Notes under the pieces: generated by a model
The model's input: only the letters and a program-made list of their open reading frames with translations
Databases searched by the model: none
What the model was told of the DNA's origin: nothing
NCBI GenBank assembly: GCA_955652705.1
Contig: CATPBK010000033.1
Location: 1-59,038 of the forward strand
Origin: Candidatus Dormiibacterota bacterium
Lineage (GTDB): Bacteria > Chloroflexota > Dormibacteria > Dormibacterales > Dormibacteraceae
Length of the DNA: 59,038 nucleotides
Reading direction: 5' to 3'
Shown: positions 31,586 through 41,400 of the stretch, piece by piece
Layout of the letters: each line of letters begins with the position of its first letter
How positions within the stretch are numbered: the stretch's first letter is position 1
Made by a program: the position numbers and the translations under genes

Positions 31586-33301
31586 TCAGTCCGCGGCTGC
31601 GGCCACGACCTCCACCAGACATCGGGCCTCGTCGAGCGGACGTCCCGATTCAGAAAACAGCCTGGCCGCCTCCCGCCTCAAGGCGGCTGCCTGGGCGGGG
31701 TCTCCCTCGGCGAGACGCAACGCACCTCGGGCCTCCCAGACGGCAGCCAGCCAGGGACCTCCTTGCCACATGCCGGCGATGCGCTCCGCATCCGCGAGCG
31801 ACTGACGTGACCGCGCCAGCTCGCCCGAGCGGGCGTAGGCCATAGCGGCTGCCACCCGAAGGCCGATTGAGCAGGGGCCGCATACCTCCATTGGCCGCAG
31901 GATCTCCTCAGCCTCTCCCAGGATCCGCTGTCGCAGGACTGGCTTCTCGGCTGCTTCGACCATGGTGGCGAAGACGCGGACGAGGAGGTGCGAGGCAAGC
32001 TCCGACCGTTCTGCCAGGGGGCGCGCGGTGGCCAGGTAGCCGGCCGCGTCCGCCCGTCGATCAGCGGCGAGGGCAACTTCCGCCAGCCGCACCAGTGCAA
32101 AGGCGCGTCCCGAAGCCGCCTCCGGCGCGCCATAGAGTTCGGCCGCGCGCGAGAGCCACTCGCGGGACTCGTCGAGGCGGCCGGCGAAGAGCTCCGATTC
32201 GCCGATCAGGAGGCTCATCAGCGCCTCGGCCGGGATTGAGCCCGCTTCGATTGCGAGAGGCAGGAGCTCCCGTGCGAGCGTGGTGATGGAAAGGCTGTCC
32301 GCCCCAGCGAGTGAGGCTTCGGCCAGGCAGAGGTGCGCGTCGAGGACGAACGGCGCCTGGTCGATCCCCAGGCGGAGCGCTTCCGCGAACTCCTGACGGA
32401 AGCGATCCGGCCATTGACCGCGAGCGAAGGCGACCATCCCGAGTAGACAGCTGGCTTCGCCGAGCTCCCGCCCGAGGTGATGCTCGGTCGCCAGTTCGCG
32501 CACCTCTTCAGCCAGTTGCTGCGCCGCATCCAGGTTGCGCCGGTTCCAATGCACCAGCCCGCGGGCGATGAGTGCCTGGCCCCGCTCGGCCGGACTGGGT
32601 GGCTGCGATCCCTGCATAGCGACCGTTTGCTCGAACACCGCGACCGTCGCCGGCTCCGGTCCCACGCCGAGGTCGACGCGGAGGATTTCACGCAGCTTCT
32701 GGAACTGGCGGATCGCCGCCTGCCGGTTGCCCGACTCGAGGTGTGCTCGCATCAGAGCGCGGCAGGCCTCCTCGTCGGCGCCGTCGAGCTCCAGGACCTG
32801 GTCCCAGCGACCCGCCGCTCGAAGCAGCTCGAGGCGACGCCTGCGGAGCCGCTCGCGGTGCGACTCGGTCCATCCCAGGTAGCGGTCCTCGGGCAGCAGA
32901 TCGCCGGTGAAGAGCTCGGCGGCGGCAGCGGCGCCCGTTCCGGTGGCGAGAGCCCTGGTGGCCTCCGCCTCGATGCGCTCGGCGTCGATGCTGAGCTGGC
33001 CCGTGGGCCAGAGCACCAGCATGTCGCCCTCGGCGCCGATGGCCTCCTTCCCGCCGAGGCCCTGCCGCGCGTAGTAGACGGCCTTGCGCAGATTGGCAGC
33101 AGCCGCCTCGGGGCCCAGATCGGGCCACAGGCCCTCCATCAGCTCCCCCCGATGAAGCCGGTGCTGGGGTGCGAGCGCGAGGCGCTTCACGAGGTCGGAG
33201 CCACGCCGATGGCGCCAGGCGAGGGCCGGGACGGGGCGACCATCGATCTCGACCAGAAAGCCACCCAGAAGCCGTACCGCGCAGGTTCGGGGCATCGGCA
33301 A
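31586..33301 (-). CDS. BTAD/SARP-like transcriptional regulator with helical repeats
   Basis: 571 residues. A winged-helix N-terminus ('MPRTCAVRLLGGFLVEIDGRP...', 'KRLALAPQHRLHRGELMEGLWPD', 'AAANLRKAVYYARQGLG') leads into a BTAD domain (about 95-240) with 'ADEEACRALMRAHLESGNRQAAIRQFQ'. A TPR-like helical half follows with no ATPase motif. SARP-type proteins usually activate neighbouring genes. It is divergent from the rhodanese operon 97 bases away, its most likely target. Confidence 0.83.
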   Translation of the reverse strand: MPMPRTCAVRLLGGFLVEIDGRPVPALAWRHRRGSDLVKRLALAPQHRLHRGELMEGLWPDLGPEAAAANLRKAVYYARQGLGGKEAIGAEGDMLVLWPTGQLSIDAERIEAEATRALATGTGAAAAAELFTGDLLPEDRYLGWTESHRERLRRRRLELLRAAGRWDQVLELDGADEEACRALMRAHLESGNRQAAIRQFQKLREILRVDLGVGPEPATVAVFEQTVAMQGSQPPSPAERGQALIARGLVHWNRRNLDAAQQLAEEVRELATEHHLGRELGEASCLLGMVAFARGQWPDRFRQEFAEALRLGIDQAPFVLDAHLCLAEASLAGADSLSITTLARELLPLAIEAGSIPAEALMSLLIGESELFAGRLDESREWLSRAAELYGAPEAASGRAFALVRLAEVALAADRRADAAGYLATARPLAERSELASHLLVRVFATMVEAAEKPVLRQRILGEAEEILRPMEVCGPCSIGLRVAAAMAYARSGELARSRQSLADAERIAGMWQGGPWLAAVWEARGALRLAEGDPAQAAALRREAARLFSESGRPLDEARCLVEVVAAAAD

Positions 33302-33380
33302 TTGGGACGATACCGCGAACCGCGAGCGGGGGAACGCTCCGGGAACATGCCCTCCTCACACTCCTCGTCAAACGAACAAA

Positions 33381-33387
33381 GAGGAGG
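33381..33387 (+). promoter_or_regulatory. Strong ribosome binding site of the rhodanese gene
   Basis: GAGGAGG lies 11 bases before ATG 33399, one of the clearest Shine-Dalgarno sequences in the window. It contrasts with the many leaderless genes. Confidence 0.6.
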
Positions 33388-33398
33388 CAAGAGAGCAC

Positions 33399-34250
33399 AT
33401 GGCTATCTCGACCAACAGGCAAATGCTTGTCGAAACCGAGTGGGTGGAGGCCAACCTCGGCCGTTCGGACATCCGGCTGCTGGACGTCGACGAGGACACC
33501 GAAGCCTACGGCCGTGGTCACCTGCCGGGTGCGCTAGGCATCCATTGGCGGAATGACCTTCAGGATCCGTTGAGGCGCGACTTCGTCGGTCCGGCGGCCT
33601 TCGCCGCGCTGATGGACCGGTTGGGCGTCGGCAACGACACGCTCGCCGTCCTCTACGGGGGCAATAACAACTGGTTCGCCGCCTACGCCTACTGGTACTT
33701 CAAGTACTACGGACACCTTCCCGTCAAGCTCATGGACGGTGGCCGCAAGAAGTGGGAGCTTGAAAAGCGTCGGCTGACGTCCGAGCCGACCGAAATGACA
33801 CCCACTGCCGGGTACCGGGTCGGGAGCGTCGCCGACGAGATCCGTGCGCTCCGGAGGCTTGTCGAGGAGGACGTGGTAGGTCATCCGGAAGTCGGCCTGG
33901 TGGACGTGCGCTCGCCCGAGGAATACCGTGGCGAGCTGCTGGCGCCGCCGCATTTGCCGCAGGAGCAGGCCCAGAAGCCGGGTCACATCCCTGGTGCCAG
34001 GAACATCCCCTGGGCCAAGGCGGTCAACCCGGAAACGGGAGCCTTTCTGCCTCCGGAGGAGCTGCGAGCTCTCTACGCGGGCCAGGGCATCACACCCGAC
34101 CGCGAAATCGTCGCTTATTGCCGGATCGGCGAGCGCAGCGCGCACACCTGGTTCGTTCTCCACGAGCTGCTCGCGTACCCGCGCGCGCGCAACTACGACG
34201 GCTCTTGGACCGAGTGGGGCTCCTTGGTCGGCGCTCCGATCGAGCGCTGA
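33399..34250 (+). CDS. Thiosulfate sulfurtransferase (tandem rhodanese)
   Basis: 283 residues with two rhodanese domains (about 8-125 and 145-280). The second carries the active-site loop CRIGERS with Cys241 and is followed by 'HTWFVLHELL', as in CysA-type actinobacterial sulfurtransferases. The first domain lacks a catalytic Cys, as usual. The enzyme transfers sulfane sulfur from thiosulfate to an acceptor and releases sulfite. It is the first gene of an operon that ends in a sulfite-oxidase-type enzyme, which could consume that sulfite. Confidence 0.93.
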   Translation: MAISTNRQMLVETEWVEANLGRSDIRLLDVDEDTEAYGRGHLPGALGIHWRNDLQDPLRRDFVGPAAFAALMDRLGVGNDTLAVLYGGNNNWFAAYAYWYFKYYGHLPVKLMDGGRKKWELEKRRLTSEPTEMTPTAGYRVGSVADEIRALRRLVEEDVVGHPEVGLVDVRSPEEYRGELLAPPHLPQEQAQKPGHIPGARNIPWAKAVNPETGAFLPPEELRALYAGQGITPDREIVAYCRIGERSAHTWFVLHELLAYPRARNYDGSWTEWGSLVGAPIER

Positions 34251-34260
34251 GGAGGTGAAC

Positions 34261-34560
34261 ATGAACGGCCATTTCGCGTCGGGCAACTGGATCGTCAACC
34301 ACGGCCGCCAGGGGGAATTCATCGCCCGCTGGACCGAATTCCTGGAGTGGACTCGAGCGTCCGCTCCGGGCCTCCTGTCGGCTCACCTGATTCAGGACTC
34401 AGACGACCCCATCCATTTCGTCTCTTTCGCCAGTTGGGAGAGCCAAGAGGCTATGCGGACCTGGCGATCCCTACCTGACTTCGCGACCAAGCTGAGCGCC
34501 TGCCGCGCGCTCTGTGACGACTTTCGCGGATCCACTTACACAGTGGCCGCGACGGTGTGA
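34261..34560 (+). CDS. ABM-like small monooxygenase-fold protein
   Basis: 99 residues of the dimeric alpha-beta barrel type: 'GNWIVNHGRQGEFIARWTEFLEW', 'HFVSFASWESQEAMRTWRSLPDF'. GGAGGTG precedes ATG 34261. It sits between the rhodanese and the molybdoenzyme and its stop overlaps the latter's GTG (GTGA), so the three are co-translated. A role in sulfur metabolism is inferred from context only. Confidence 0.8.
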   Translation: MNGHFASGNWIVNHGRQGEFIARWTEFLEWTRASAPGLLSAHLIQDSDDPIHFVSFASWESQEAMRTWRSLPDFATKLSACRALCDDFRGSTYTVAATV

Positions 34561-35597
34561 CCGCCCAGATGGCCACTGCCAGCCCAGCCCGGAGCGCTAC
34601 CGCCGGTCGACCTGCCGATCCGCTCAACCGCGAGACACCGGCATCGGCCCTGGTGCACGGACTGGTCACGCCCAATGCACAGTTCTACCTCCGCAACCAT
34701 TTCGCGGTTCCCGACCTGGACGCCGGCCGCTGGCGGGTTCGGATCGGCGGCCTCGTCAAAAGCCCGCTGAGCCTCGGCCTGCAGGATCTGCTCAAGCTGC
34801 CGGCGCGCAGCGCAATGGTCACACTCGAATGTGCGGGCAACGGGCGCTCACTGCTGAGGCCGCCGGTCGCCGGCGAACAGTGGGGGCTGGGAGCGGTCGG
34901 GACCGCGCGCTGGACGGGGGTGCCGCTGGTTGACGTGCTGGATCGGGCGGGACTCCGATTCGGAGCGAGGGAGGTCGTGTTTCGCGGCGCCGACGGGTTC
35001 GAACGCAGCCTCACGGTGGAGGAAGCGCGAGACTCTGGGATTCTGCTGGCCTACGCCATGAACGGCCGGCCGCTGCCTGTCGAGCACGGGTCCCCACTGC
35101 GCGTCATCGTTCCGGGCTGGTACGCAGTCGCGGACGTGAAGTGGCTGATCGACGTCGAGGTCATCGGCCACGCTTTCAGCGGGTTCTTCCAGACCAGCCG
35201 GTACACCTACGAATGGCTGCGGGATGGCGGGGTGGCCAGGGAGCCGGTCCGCCGGCAGCGTGTCCGCGCCTTGATCACCCAGCCGGGCGCTGAGGACCTG
35301 ATAGCTGTCGGCCCCTTCGCAGTCCGAGGACTGGCCTGGTCGGGAGTTGCACCTGTCGCGCGAGTCGAGGTAAGCGTCAATGGCGAGGCCTGGCGCTTGG
35401 CCAGGCTCCTCGGGCAACCTCGCGGACACCGCTGGCGGCGGTGGGAGCTGATCGTTCGAGCCGGCCGGCCAGGTAGGACCACGATTCGCGCTCGGGCCAC
35501 TGATGCGGCGGGCCGAGCGCAGCCCAACCAGGCAGAGTGGAACCGCCTCGGCTACGGGATCAATCCCACCCAGGAAGTTTCTGTTCGCGTGGAGTAG
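34557..35597 (+). CDS. Sulfite-oxidase-type molybdopterin enzyme
   Basis: 346 residues. The oxidoreductase molybdopterin-binding domain (about 50-225) has the Mo-ligating Cys92 in 'LECAGNGRS', then 'WTGVPLVDVLDRAG' and 'HGSPLRVIVPGWY'. The C-terminal Mo-co dimerisation domain (about 235-346) has 'ARVEVSVNGEAWRLA' and 'GYGINPTQEV'. No Tat or Sec signal and no heme domain are present, so it is a cytoplasmic oxidase/reductase of sulfite or a related S/N-oxide. Coupled to the ABM gene and in one operon with a thiosulfate sulfurtransferase. Confidence 0.88.
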   Translation: MTAQMATASPARSATAGRPADPLNRETPASALVHGLVTPNAQFYLRNHFAVPDLDAGRWRVRIGGLVKSPLSLGLQDLLKLPARSAMVTLECAGNGRSLLRPPVAGEQWGLGAVGTARWTGVPLVDVLDRAGLRFGAREVVFRGADGFERSLTVEEARDSGILLAYAMNGRPLPVEHGSPLRVIVPGWYAVADVKWLIDVEVIGHAFSGFFQTSRYTYEWLRDGGVAREPVRRQRVRALITQPGAEDLIAVGPFAVRGLAWSGVAPVARVEVSVNGEAWRLARLLGQPRGHRWRRWELIVRAGRPGRTTIRARATDAAGRAQPNQAEWNRLGYGINPTQEVSVRVE

Positions 35598-35615
35598 GTG
35601 GCGCGGGTCGGCCCG

Positions 35616-36461
35616 CTAGAACAGCCAGTAGCCGGAGATCACGAGCGCCGTGGGCAGCCGGACGGGCCGCGCGTGGAGCAGCAATCCAGGTGGATTGACG
35701 ATCCTGAGCCCGGCTTTGAAGGCGGTCTCGACCAGCGTGACGGCGCTCCCGGGTATCTCCAGCATCACCTGCGCCCGGCGCGCCAGCTCCGCGCGGAGTG
35801 CGTCTCCGGCCGCCGCCTCATCACGCCCAGCCAGCGGCCCAAGCCAGCCTTGCTCCGACACATACGAGTACGCGATCGCCTCGCCTTGTCGACGCCAAAC
35901 TGTGACGTCTCCCTGCGTGGCCCAGTACCCGTGGTCGACCCTCCGGTCGAATCCATAGGCAGCCGCATCAAGCGCGGCCAGGTCGTCGCCAGAGGGGGAG
36001 GCGGGCTCCAGATCGCGGGGCGCCGCCACCCGAGGTGTGCCGCCCATGACCAGGACGGGTGTCGACGGGATCAGCCCGATCCGCGCATAAAGCGCATTCG
36101 AGATGGGCTGGATCGCGTCGGTGATGGTGGCTCGCCGGGCCGGCCATCCTGCCGCAGCCAGCTCCAGCAGGCCGGCTCCGAGGCCGCGACCCTGGAAGTC
36201 CGGATCGACGAAGAGTGCGGAAAGGTACCAGAACTCGCCGCGGACGATCGCAGCCGCAAAGGCCACGACCTGGCCGTCCACCTGCGCCACGAAGCACCTC
36301 GCCGGATCGTGCGCAAGGAGATGTCGATGGGGCGCGGCGAACCTCTCGAACGGTGTTTCGTTCCGCGCGAACCCATGCTGGCGGTAGAGGCCACCCTGGG
36401 CGCGATTGAAGAGGCCACACTCCGCCGGCAGGTCAGCCTCGGTGGCCAGGCGATAGTCCAC
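35616..36461 (-). CDS. GNAT-family N-acetyltransferase
   Basis: 281 residues. The N-terminal GNAT fold has the acetyl-CoA motif 'LFVDPDFQGRGLGAGLLELA' near 88-107; a second, weaker GNAT-like half (about 150-281) follows. The two-domain form resembles acetyltransferases of antibiotics or small molecules, but the acceptor is unknown. It lies 3 bases after the epimerase stop on the same strand and is probably in the same transcript. Confidence 0.8.
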   Translation of the reverse strand: MDYRLATEADLPAECGLFNRAQGGLYRQHGFARNETPFERFAAPHRHLLAHDPARCFVAQVDGQVVAFAAAIVRGEFWYLSALFVDPDFQGRGLGAGLLELAAAGWPARRATITDAIQPISNALYARIGLIPSTPVLVMGGTPRVAAPRDLEPASPSGDDLAALDAAAYGFDRRVDHGYWATQGDVTVWRRQGEAIAYSYVSEQGWLGPLAGRDEAAAGDALRAELARRAQVMLEIPGSAVTLVETAFKAGLRIVNPPGLLLHARPVRLPTALVISGYWLF

Positions 36462-36464
36462 CGG

Positions 36465-37430
36465 TCACAAGGCCTGGTGCTCGAGCTCGGCCACCGTCGG
36501 AGGCAGGCCTTCCAGCGGGCTCCGGAAGCGCGGCGTCCAGCCCAGCTCGGATTTGGCGCGGGCGTTGGAAAGCCGGATCTGGCTGTCCAGCATGATCGTC
36601 TTCAGATAGGGCGCGACCAGGCCGATGACGAAAGGCGGAACGGTCAGCGGCGCTGGGGCGCGCGCCGCCTTGGCCAGGCAGCGCAAGAAGTCGCCCAGCG
36701 CCAGGGACTCATCCTCGGCGACGTTGTAGATCGAGCCTGACCGCCCGCGCTCGACAGCCGCGACGACTGCGGCCGCCGCGTCCTCGATGTGGACCCAAGG
36801 CGTCACGCCGGTCGCGCCGGCCGCCACCGGCACCCGCCGCTTCCGCAGCTGTTCGATCAGCTCTTCGGTGCCCGCGCCCGGCCCGTAGAAGCCGGCGAAA
36901 CGCAGCACGATGCCCTCCAGCCGTCCGGCCCTGGCGGCGGCCAGGACGGCCTTCTCCTTGGTCGCGATCGCCTCGATCGCCGGCAGCGTCGCCACCGCCG
37001 GCTGCCCCACCGGAACCTCCAGGTCCTCGGTGAGCGGCTCGCTGCCAAGCCGGCCGGTTCCGTAGATAAGAAGGAAGGACTCCGCGACGTAGCGCCTGAC
37101 GCCGTGCCCAAGCGCCGCCGCCAGCAGATTCCCGCTCCCCTCGGTGCGGACGCGGTTGGTCGCCTCCAGCTCACGCGCGCGGATCGGGCCGGGCTTTGGC
37201 AGCGCCGTCAGCAGGTCGACGATGACTTCGGGCGAGGCTTCCGCGACCGCCCGCTCCAGGGCAGGCGCATCGAACACGTCGACGATCAGCGCGCCCGCTC
37301 CCAGGTGCTGGAGGAAGGCCTTCCGGTCGATGCTCCGGGTCGTGCCCGTGACCTGGTGGCCGTTGCGCAGCAGCTGGCGTACAACCGGCGGGCCGAGCGC
37401 CCCGGCGGCGCCGGCCACGAGGACCTTCAT
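36465..37430 (-). CDS. NAD(P)-dependent epimerase/dehydratase family protein
   Basis: 321 residues. An extended-SDR Rossmann N-terminus 'MKVLVAGAAGALGPPVVRQLL' with GAAGALG at 7-13 binds NAD(P). The catalytic Tyr region is unusual ('YVAESFLLIYGTG'). 'GIVLRFAGFYGPGAG' and 'YNVAEDESL' are typical. It may act on nucleotide sugars or other carbonyls. The frame is open far upstream but ATG 37430 overlaps the catalase-like stop by four bases. Confidence 0.85.
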   Translation of the reverse strand: MKVLVAGAAGALGPPVVRQLLRNGHQVTGTTRSIDRKAFLQHLGAGALIVDVFDAPALERAVAEASPEVIVDLLTALPKPGPIRARELEATNRVRTEGSGNLLAAALGHGVRRYVAESFLLIYGTGRLGSEPLTEDLEVPVGQPAVATLPAIEAIATKEKAVLAAARAGRLEGIVLRFAGFYGPGAGTEELIEQLRKRRVPVAAGATGVTPWVHIEDAAAAVVAAVERGRSGSIYNVAEDESLALGDFLRCLAKAARAPAPLTVPPFVIGLVAPYLKTIMLDSQIRLSNARAKSELGWTPRFRSPLEGLPPTVAELEHQAL

Positions 37431-38365
37431 TTCGCCTTCGCGGCAAGGCGGCGCTCGATGGACACCGAGTAGGCCGCGCGGCGCGCGGCCAACACCAGGT
37501 CGTCGGAGCATTCGATGCCGTCGATCACTCGAGTCGGGTCGAAGACGCGCCGCTCGCAATCGGCGGCCGGGTCGGCGACCGGGCGCTGGATCTCGAGGCG
37601 GCCTGCGTCGACGCGCTCTCGCGACTTCGGCCAGGCCTTCGTTGGGTCGTCCACCCGGTCCCCGGCGGCAGCCAGCCGGAGGCTCAGGCGAAAGCCGGCC
37701 GGACCTTTGGTGAGTCGTTCGGCCAGCTCTTGCTCCAGGAAGTCGCGTCCCAAGGCGCGCGCCTCGCCGCGAGCCATGACGCGCTCGCCGGCCTCCGGCT
37801 CCAGCGTGTAGCGGAGATAGCGGCCGGTGCCCGCAGGGTCGACCCAACGAAAGGAGTGCAGGCTGTTGTAAGCCGTCTCGACGCGGCTTGCCGGAACCGT
37901 CCCCAGGTGGCGCGCCGAGTAGATGATCGCGCGGGCCGATTCTGGGTGGGCGAGGACGAAGGCGAGGATGCGATGCGGGGCGGGACGGCGCGTCTTCGGG
38001 TTGACGCGCCGGGCTTTCGTCAAGGCTATGAACGCTTCCGGGTCGCGCACAAAGAAGACAGGCAGGTTGTTGGCGACGATGTCGGTCTCGCGGCCCTCCG
38101 GGAGGAGAAACTTGACCGCCATGCCGAACACCTCGGCGCGGTAGTCGGCCGCCTCCGGGTCGCTACCGGCATTGGAGAAGCGGACCAGCGCCGGCACCGG
38201 CTCGCCCTGCATGTGCGGCGCGCTGGTTAGCTTCGCGGCCGCTGCCGAGGCGGTCCAGGTTCCTTCACAGCAAATGCCTTTGGCGTGCGCGGCGCGGAAC
38301 CCCTCCCGCGTGCCGGCGAACTCGTCGATCGTGTCCACCAGGCGTCGCCCGATGTCCTCGGTCAC
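37427..38365 (-). CDS. Small catalase-family (SrpA-like) heme protein
   Basis: 312 residues, about 60% of a full catalase. The distal-His region 'RAAHAKGICCEGTW' (His27), 'VRFSNAGSDPEAADYRAEVFGMAVKF' and the proximal Tyr in 'RRAAYSVSIERR' (Tyr299) are present, so heme binding by the catalase fold is likely. Shortened catalases of this kind act as peroxidases rather than efficient catalases. GTG start. First gene of a three-gene minus-strand unit with the epimerase and GNAT genes. Confidence 0.85.
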   Translation of the reverse strand: MTEDIGRRLVDTIDEFAGTREGFRAAHAKGICCEGTWTASAAAAKLTSAPHMQGEPVPALVRFSNAGSDPEAADYRAEVFGMAVKFLLPEGRETDIVANNLPVFFVRDPEAFIALTKARRVNPKTRRPAPHRILAFVLAHPESARAIIYSARHLGTVPASRVETAYNSLHSFRWVDPAGTGRYLRYTLEPEAGERVMARGEARALGRDFLEQELAERLTKGPAGFRLSLRLAAAGDRVDDPTKAWPKSRERVDAGRLEIQRPVADPAADCERRVFDPTRVIDGIECSDDLVLAARRAAYSVSIERRLAAKAK

Positions 38366-38407
38366 CCTGAGCCGAGGGTAACCGAGGACGGGAGGTCGGC
38401 GAGCGGC

Positions 38408-41400
38408 TTACGTGACGGTCACGTCGTCGTAAAGGGTGTAGGTCGGGTCGCCTGCGTAGTTGTCGTCGTGGCTGATGAGCGTCAGCGTGTACGAGTGCGA
38501 GGCGGTCAGGGTGGCGCTGGCGCGGGTCCAGGTGTTGTTGTTGGTGCAGGTCCTGGCCAGCACCGTCCGGGTTGTGCCCGCGGTGTTGTCCCTGAGGGTG
38601 GCGGTCGCCCAGTCATAGCGCACGGTGTCCGGGCAAACGACGTTGTAGTAGAACGACAGCGTTCCGCCGGTCGAGCTCGCCGTGAAAGTCTGCCTGATCC
38701 AGCTGTCGCCGTTCGTCGGCGAAGTGCCGCCGACACGGGCCGCGTAAGTGCCGGAGTGAGCTGATCCGCCGGAGACCACTGCCGTGGTCCCTGCCGAGGT
38801 CCAGCCCGACAGGCTGCCGGTCTCGAACCCGCCGTTCACGATCGGGCTCGGCGCTGGAGCCGTCACGGTGACGGCGACAGTCGTGGAGTGCGTGTTGGAG
38901 CCTTCGGTCCCAGTGACGGTAACCGTGTAGGCACCGGTCGCGACCGCGGCACCCACGTTGACCGTAAGAGTGGAGGAGCTGCCGGCGGCGACTGACGTCG
39001 GGTTGAGCGAAGCGGTGGGACCTGCGGGCGTAACGCCGGCGCTCAGGCTCACGGTGCCGGCTGAGCCGACAACAGCAGTACTGATCGTGCTGCTAGCGCT
39101 GCTGCCCCGCTGGATGCTGAGGCTGGTCGGGTTGGCCGAGATCGTGAAATCGGCTGGCGGCGGTGCGGTCACGTTGACGGTGACAGTCGTGGAGTGCGTG
39201 TTGGAGCCTTCGGTCCCGGTGACGGTAACCGTGTAGGCACCGGTCGCGACCGAGGCACCCACGTTGACCGTAAGAGTGGAGGTGCTGCCGGCGGCGACTG
39301 ACGTCGGGTTGAGCGAAGCGGCGGGACCTGCGGGCGTAACTCCGGCGCTCAGGCTCACGGTGCCGGCTGAGCCGACGACAGCAGTACTGATCGTGCTGAT
39401 GCCACTGCCGCCCTGCTGGATGCTGAGGCTGGTCGGGTTAGCGGAGATCGAGAAGTCGGGTGGTGGAGGCGGCGTCCCGATCGTCAGGTCGTCGAAGAGC
39501 GTGTACGTGGGGTCGCTGGCGTAGTTGTCGTCATGGCTGACCAGCGTCAGCTTGTAGCCGTGCGAACCCGTGAGCGGGGCGGTCACGTTCGCCCAGAGGC
39601 CAGCGTTGGAGCAGGTGGGGGAGAGCACGGTCGTGGTCGTGCCGGCCGTCGTGTCGGCCAGCGTGGCCGTTGCCCAGTCGTAGGTCAGCGTGTCCGGGCA
39701 GGTGACGAGGTAGTAGAAGGAGAGGTTGCCGCCGCTCGCCGGCGCGATGAAGGTCTGCGCGATCGAGCTGTCACCGTTGGTCGGCGAGGTGGACCCCACC
39801 ATCGCCGAGTAGGTGCCGGTGTGGGCGGTCCTCGAGATTGAGGTCGACCCGGCGGAAGTCCAGCCGGAGAGGTCGCCGGTTTCAAAGCCGCCGTTGGTGA
39901 TGCCGGCCGGCGGCGGCGGGCCGGTCAGGGTCAGCGTCACGGTCGTGCTGTGAGTGGCGCTGGTGCCGGTGCCGGTCACGGTCAGCGTGTAGGTGCCTGC
40001 GGCCGCGGTGCCGCTGTTGACCGTGAGGGTGCTGGAACTTCCGCTGGTGACGCTTGTCGGATTGAGCGTGGCGGTCGCGTCGGAGGGCGCGCCGCTGACC
40101 GCCAGGTTCACCGTCTGAGCGGAGCCGGCGGTGGTCGCCGTGCTGATCGTCGAAGTGCCAGATGCGTTCGGGCCCTGCGAGAGGCTCGACGGGTTCGCCG
40201 AGATCGAGAAGTCGTTGGTCGCCGTGCCGCCGCAGCTAGGGAACTTGAAGCTGGCGATCCGGGTTGCCCAGTTGAAGGAGCCGTTGCTAGGGATGTATTC
40301 GTTCGTGTACCAGAAGGTGCAGCCGTCCACCGGGTCGACCGACATGCTGCTGTAGTCGCCCCAACGACTCAAGCCGCCGTTCTGCGAGCCGCCTCCAGAG
40401 ATCACTGTCGACTCGCCCTGTGCCATGGTGCCGGTCGCGTCAGCAGCGAGCCGGCCGGTGTAGGCGATGCTCGGGTGGATGCTGGAGCTGGAAACGCTGA
40501 ATCCAAGCCCGATGTCTCCGGACCGGTCCATCGCCGCGCTGCCCATCCAGCGGTAGTTGCCGTCAGGCGCGTAGGTACCCGACTGGAAGAGGGTCGGGTT
40601 GCCGCTCTGCATCCGGAGCTCGTACCAGCGGACGCCCACGCTCGATCCCGCCGTCACGCTGTGCGTCGTGACCAGCGACTCGTGGTCGCCGAAGTTCCGG
40701 TAGGCGAGGCGGTACATGAGGCGGTCGGCTAGCGAGTCGAGCTGTTGGCTGGTCCCGCTCTGCGGGATGCAGGTGGCGCCGCCGCAGGCGGGGGAAAAGG
40801 CCGGCACCGTGATCGTGGTGGGCCCGCTTAAAGTCGAGTTGCTGGGCGTGGTCCAGTCCGCGTGGAAGTTCCAAGCGGCCAGGCTCGCATTGTTGGCGCC
40901 GAGGCCGACGACGTGGTTGGGCGCGCCAGCGGGCGGTAGCGTAGCGCCGTCCAGCGACGATGGCAGCAGGCCGGAATAAGTCGGGCTCGTCGTGAACAGC
41001 TGCTGCGTCGCGGCGTTCCCGGCGAGCATGTTGCTGCGGTCCATGACGGCGACGCCGGCCCCGCTGAAGGAGGCGCCGTTGGCGAAGACGTTGACCGTCA
41101 GGTAGTAGCCGTCCGGCCAGACTCCAAGCTTCGGGTAGTCGGGGAAGTTGGTGTTGCCCCAGTCGAAGGCATAGCGGTAGTAGGAGCCAGTCGGGTCGCT
41201 GCTGGTTGACACCGCCACACACATCAGGTAGGGGAGCGTGGTGACCGAGAACTGGGTGACCAGCCAGCGACCGGCCATGTGGTCGTAGAGGATCGTCGGG
41301 TCGCCGTCGTTGTTGGCCTGGCAGCCGCCCCCAAAGCCGTTCCAGAGGGTGTTGATCGCTACCGGTCCGTAGAGGACGGTGCCGCTCTTGTTGAAGATCG

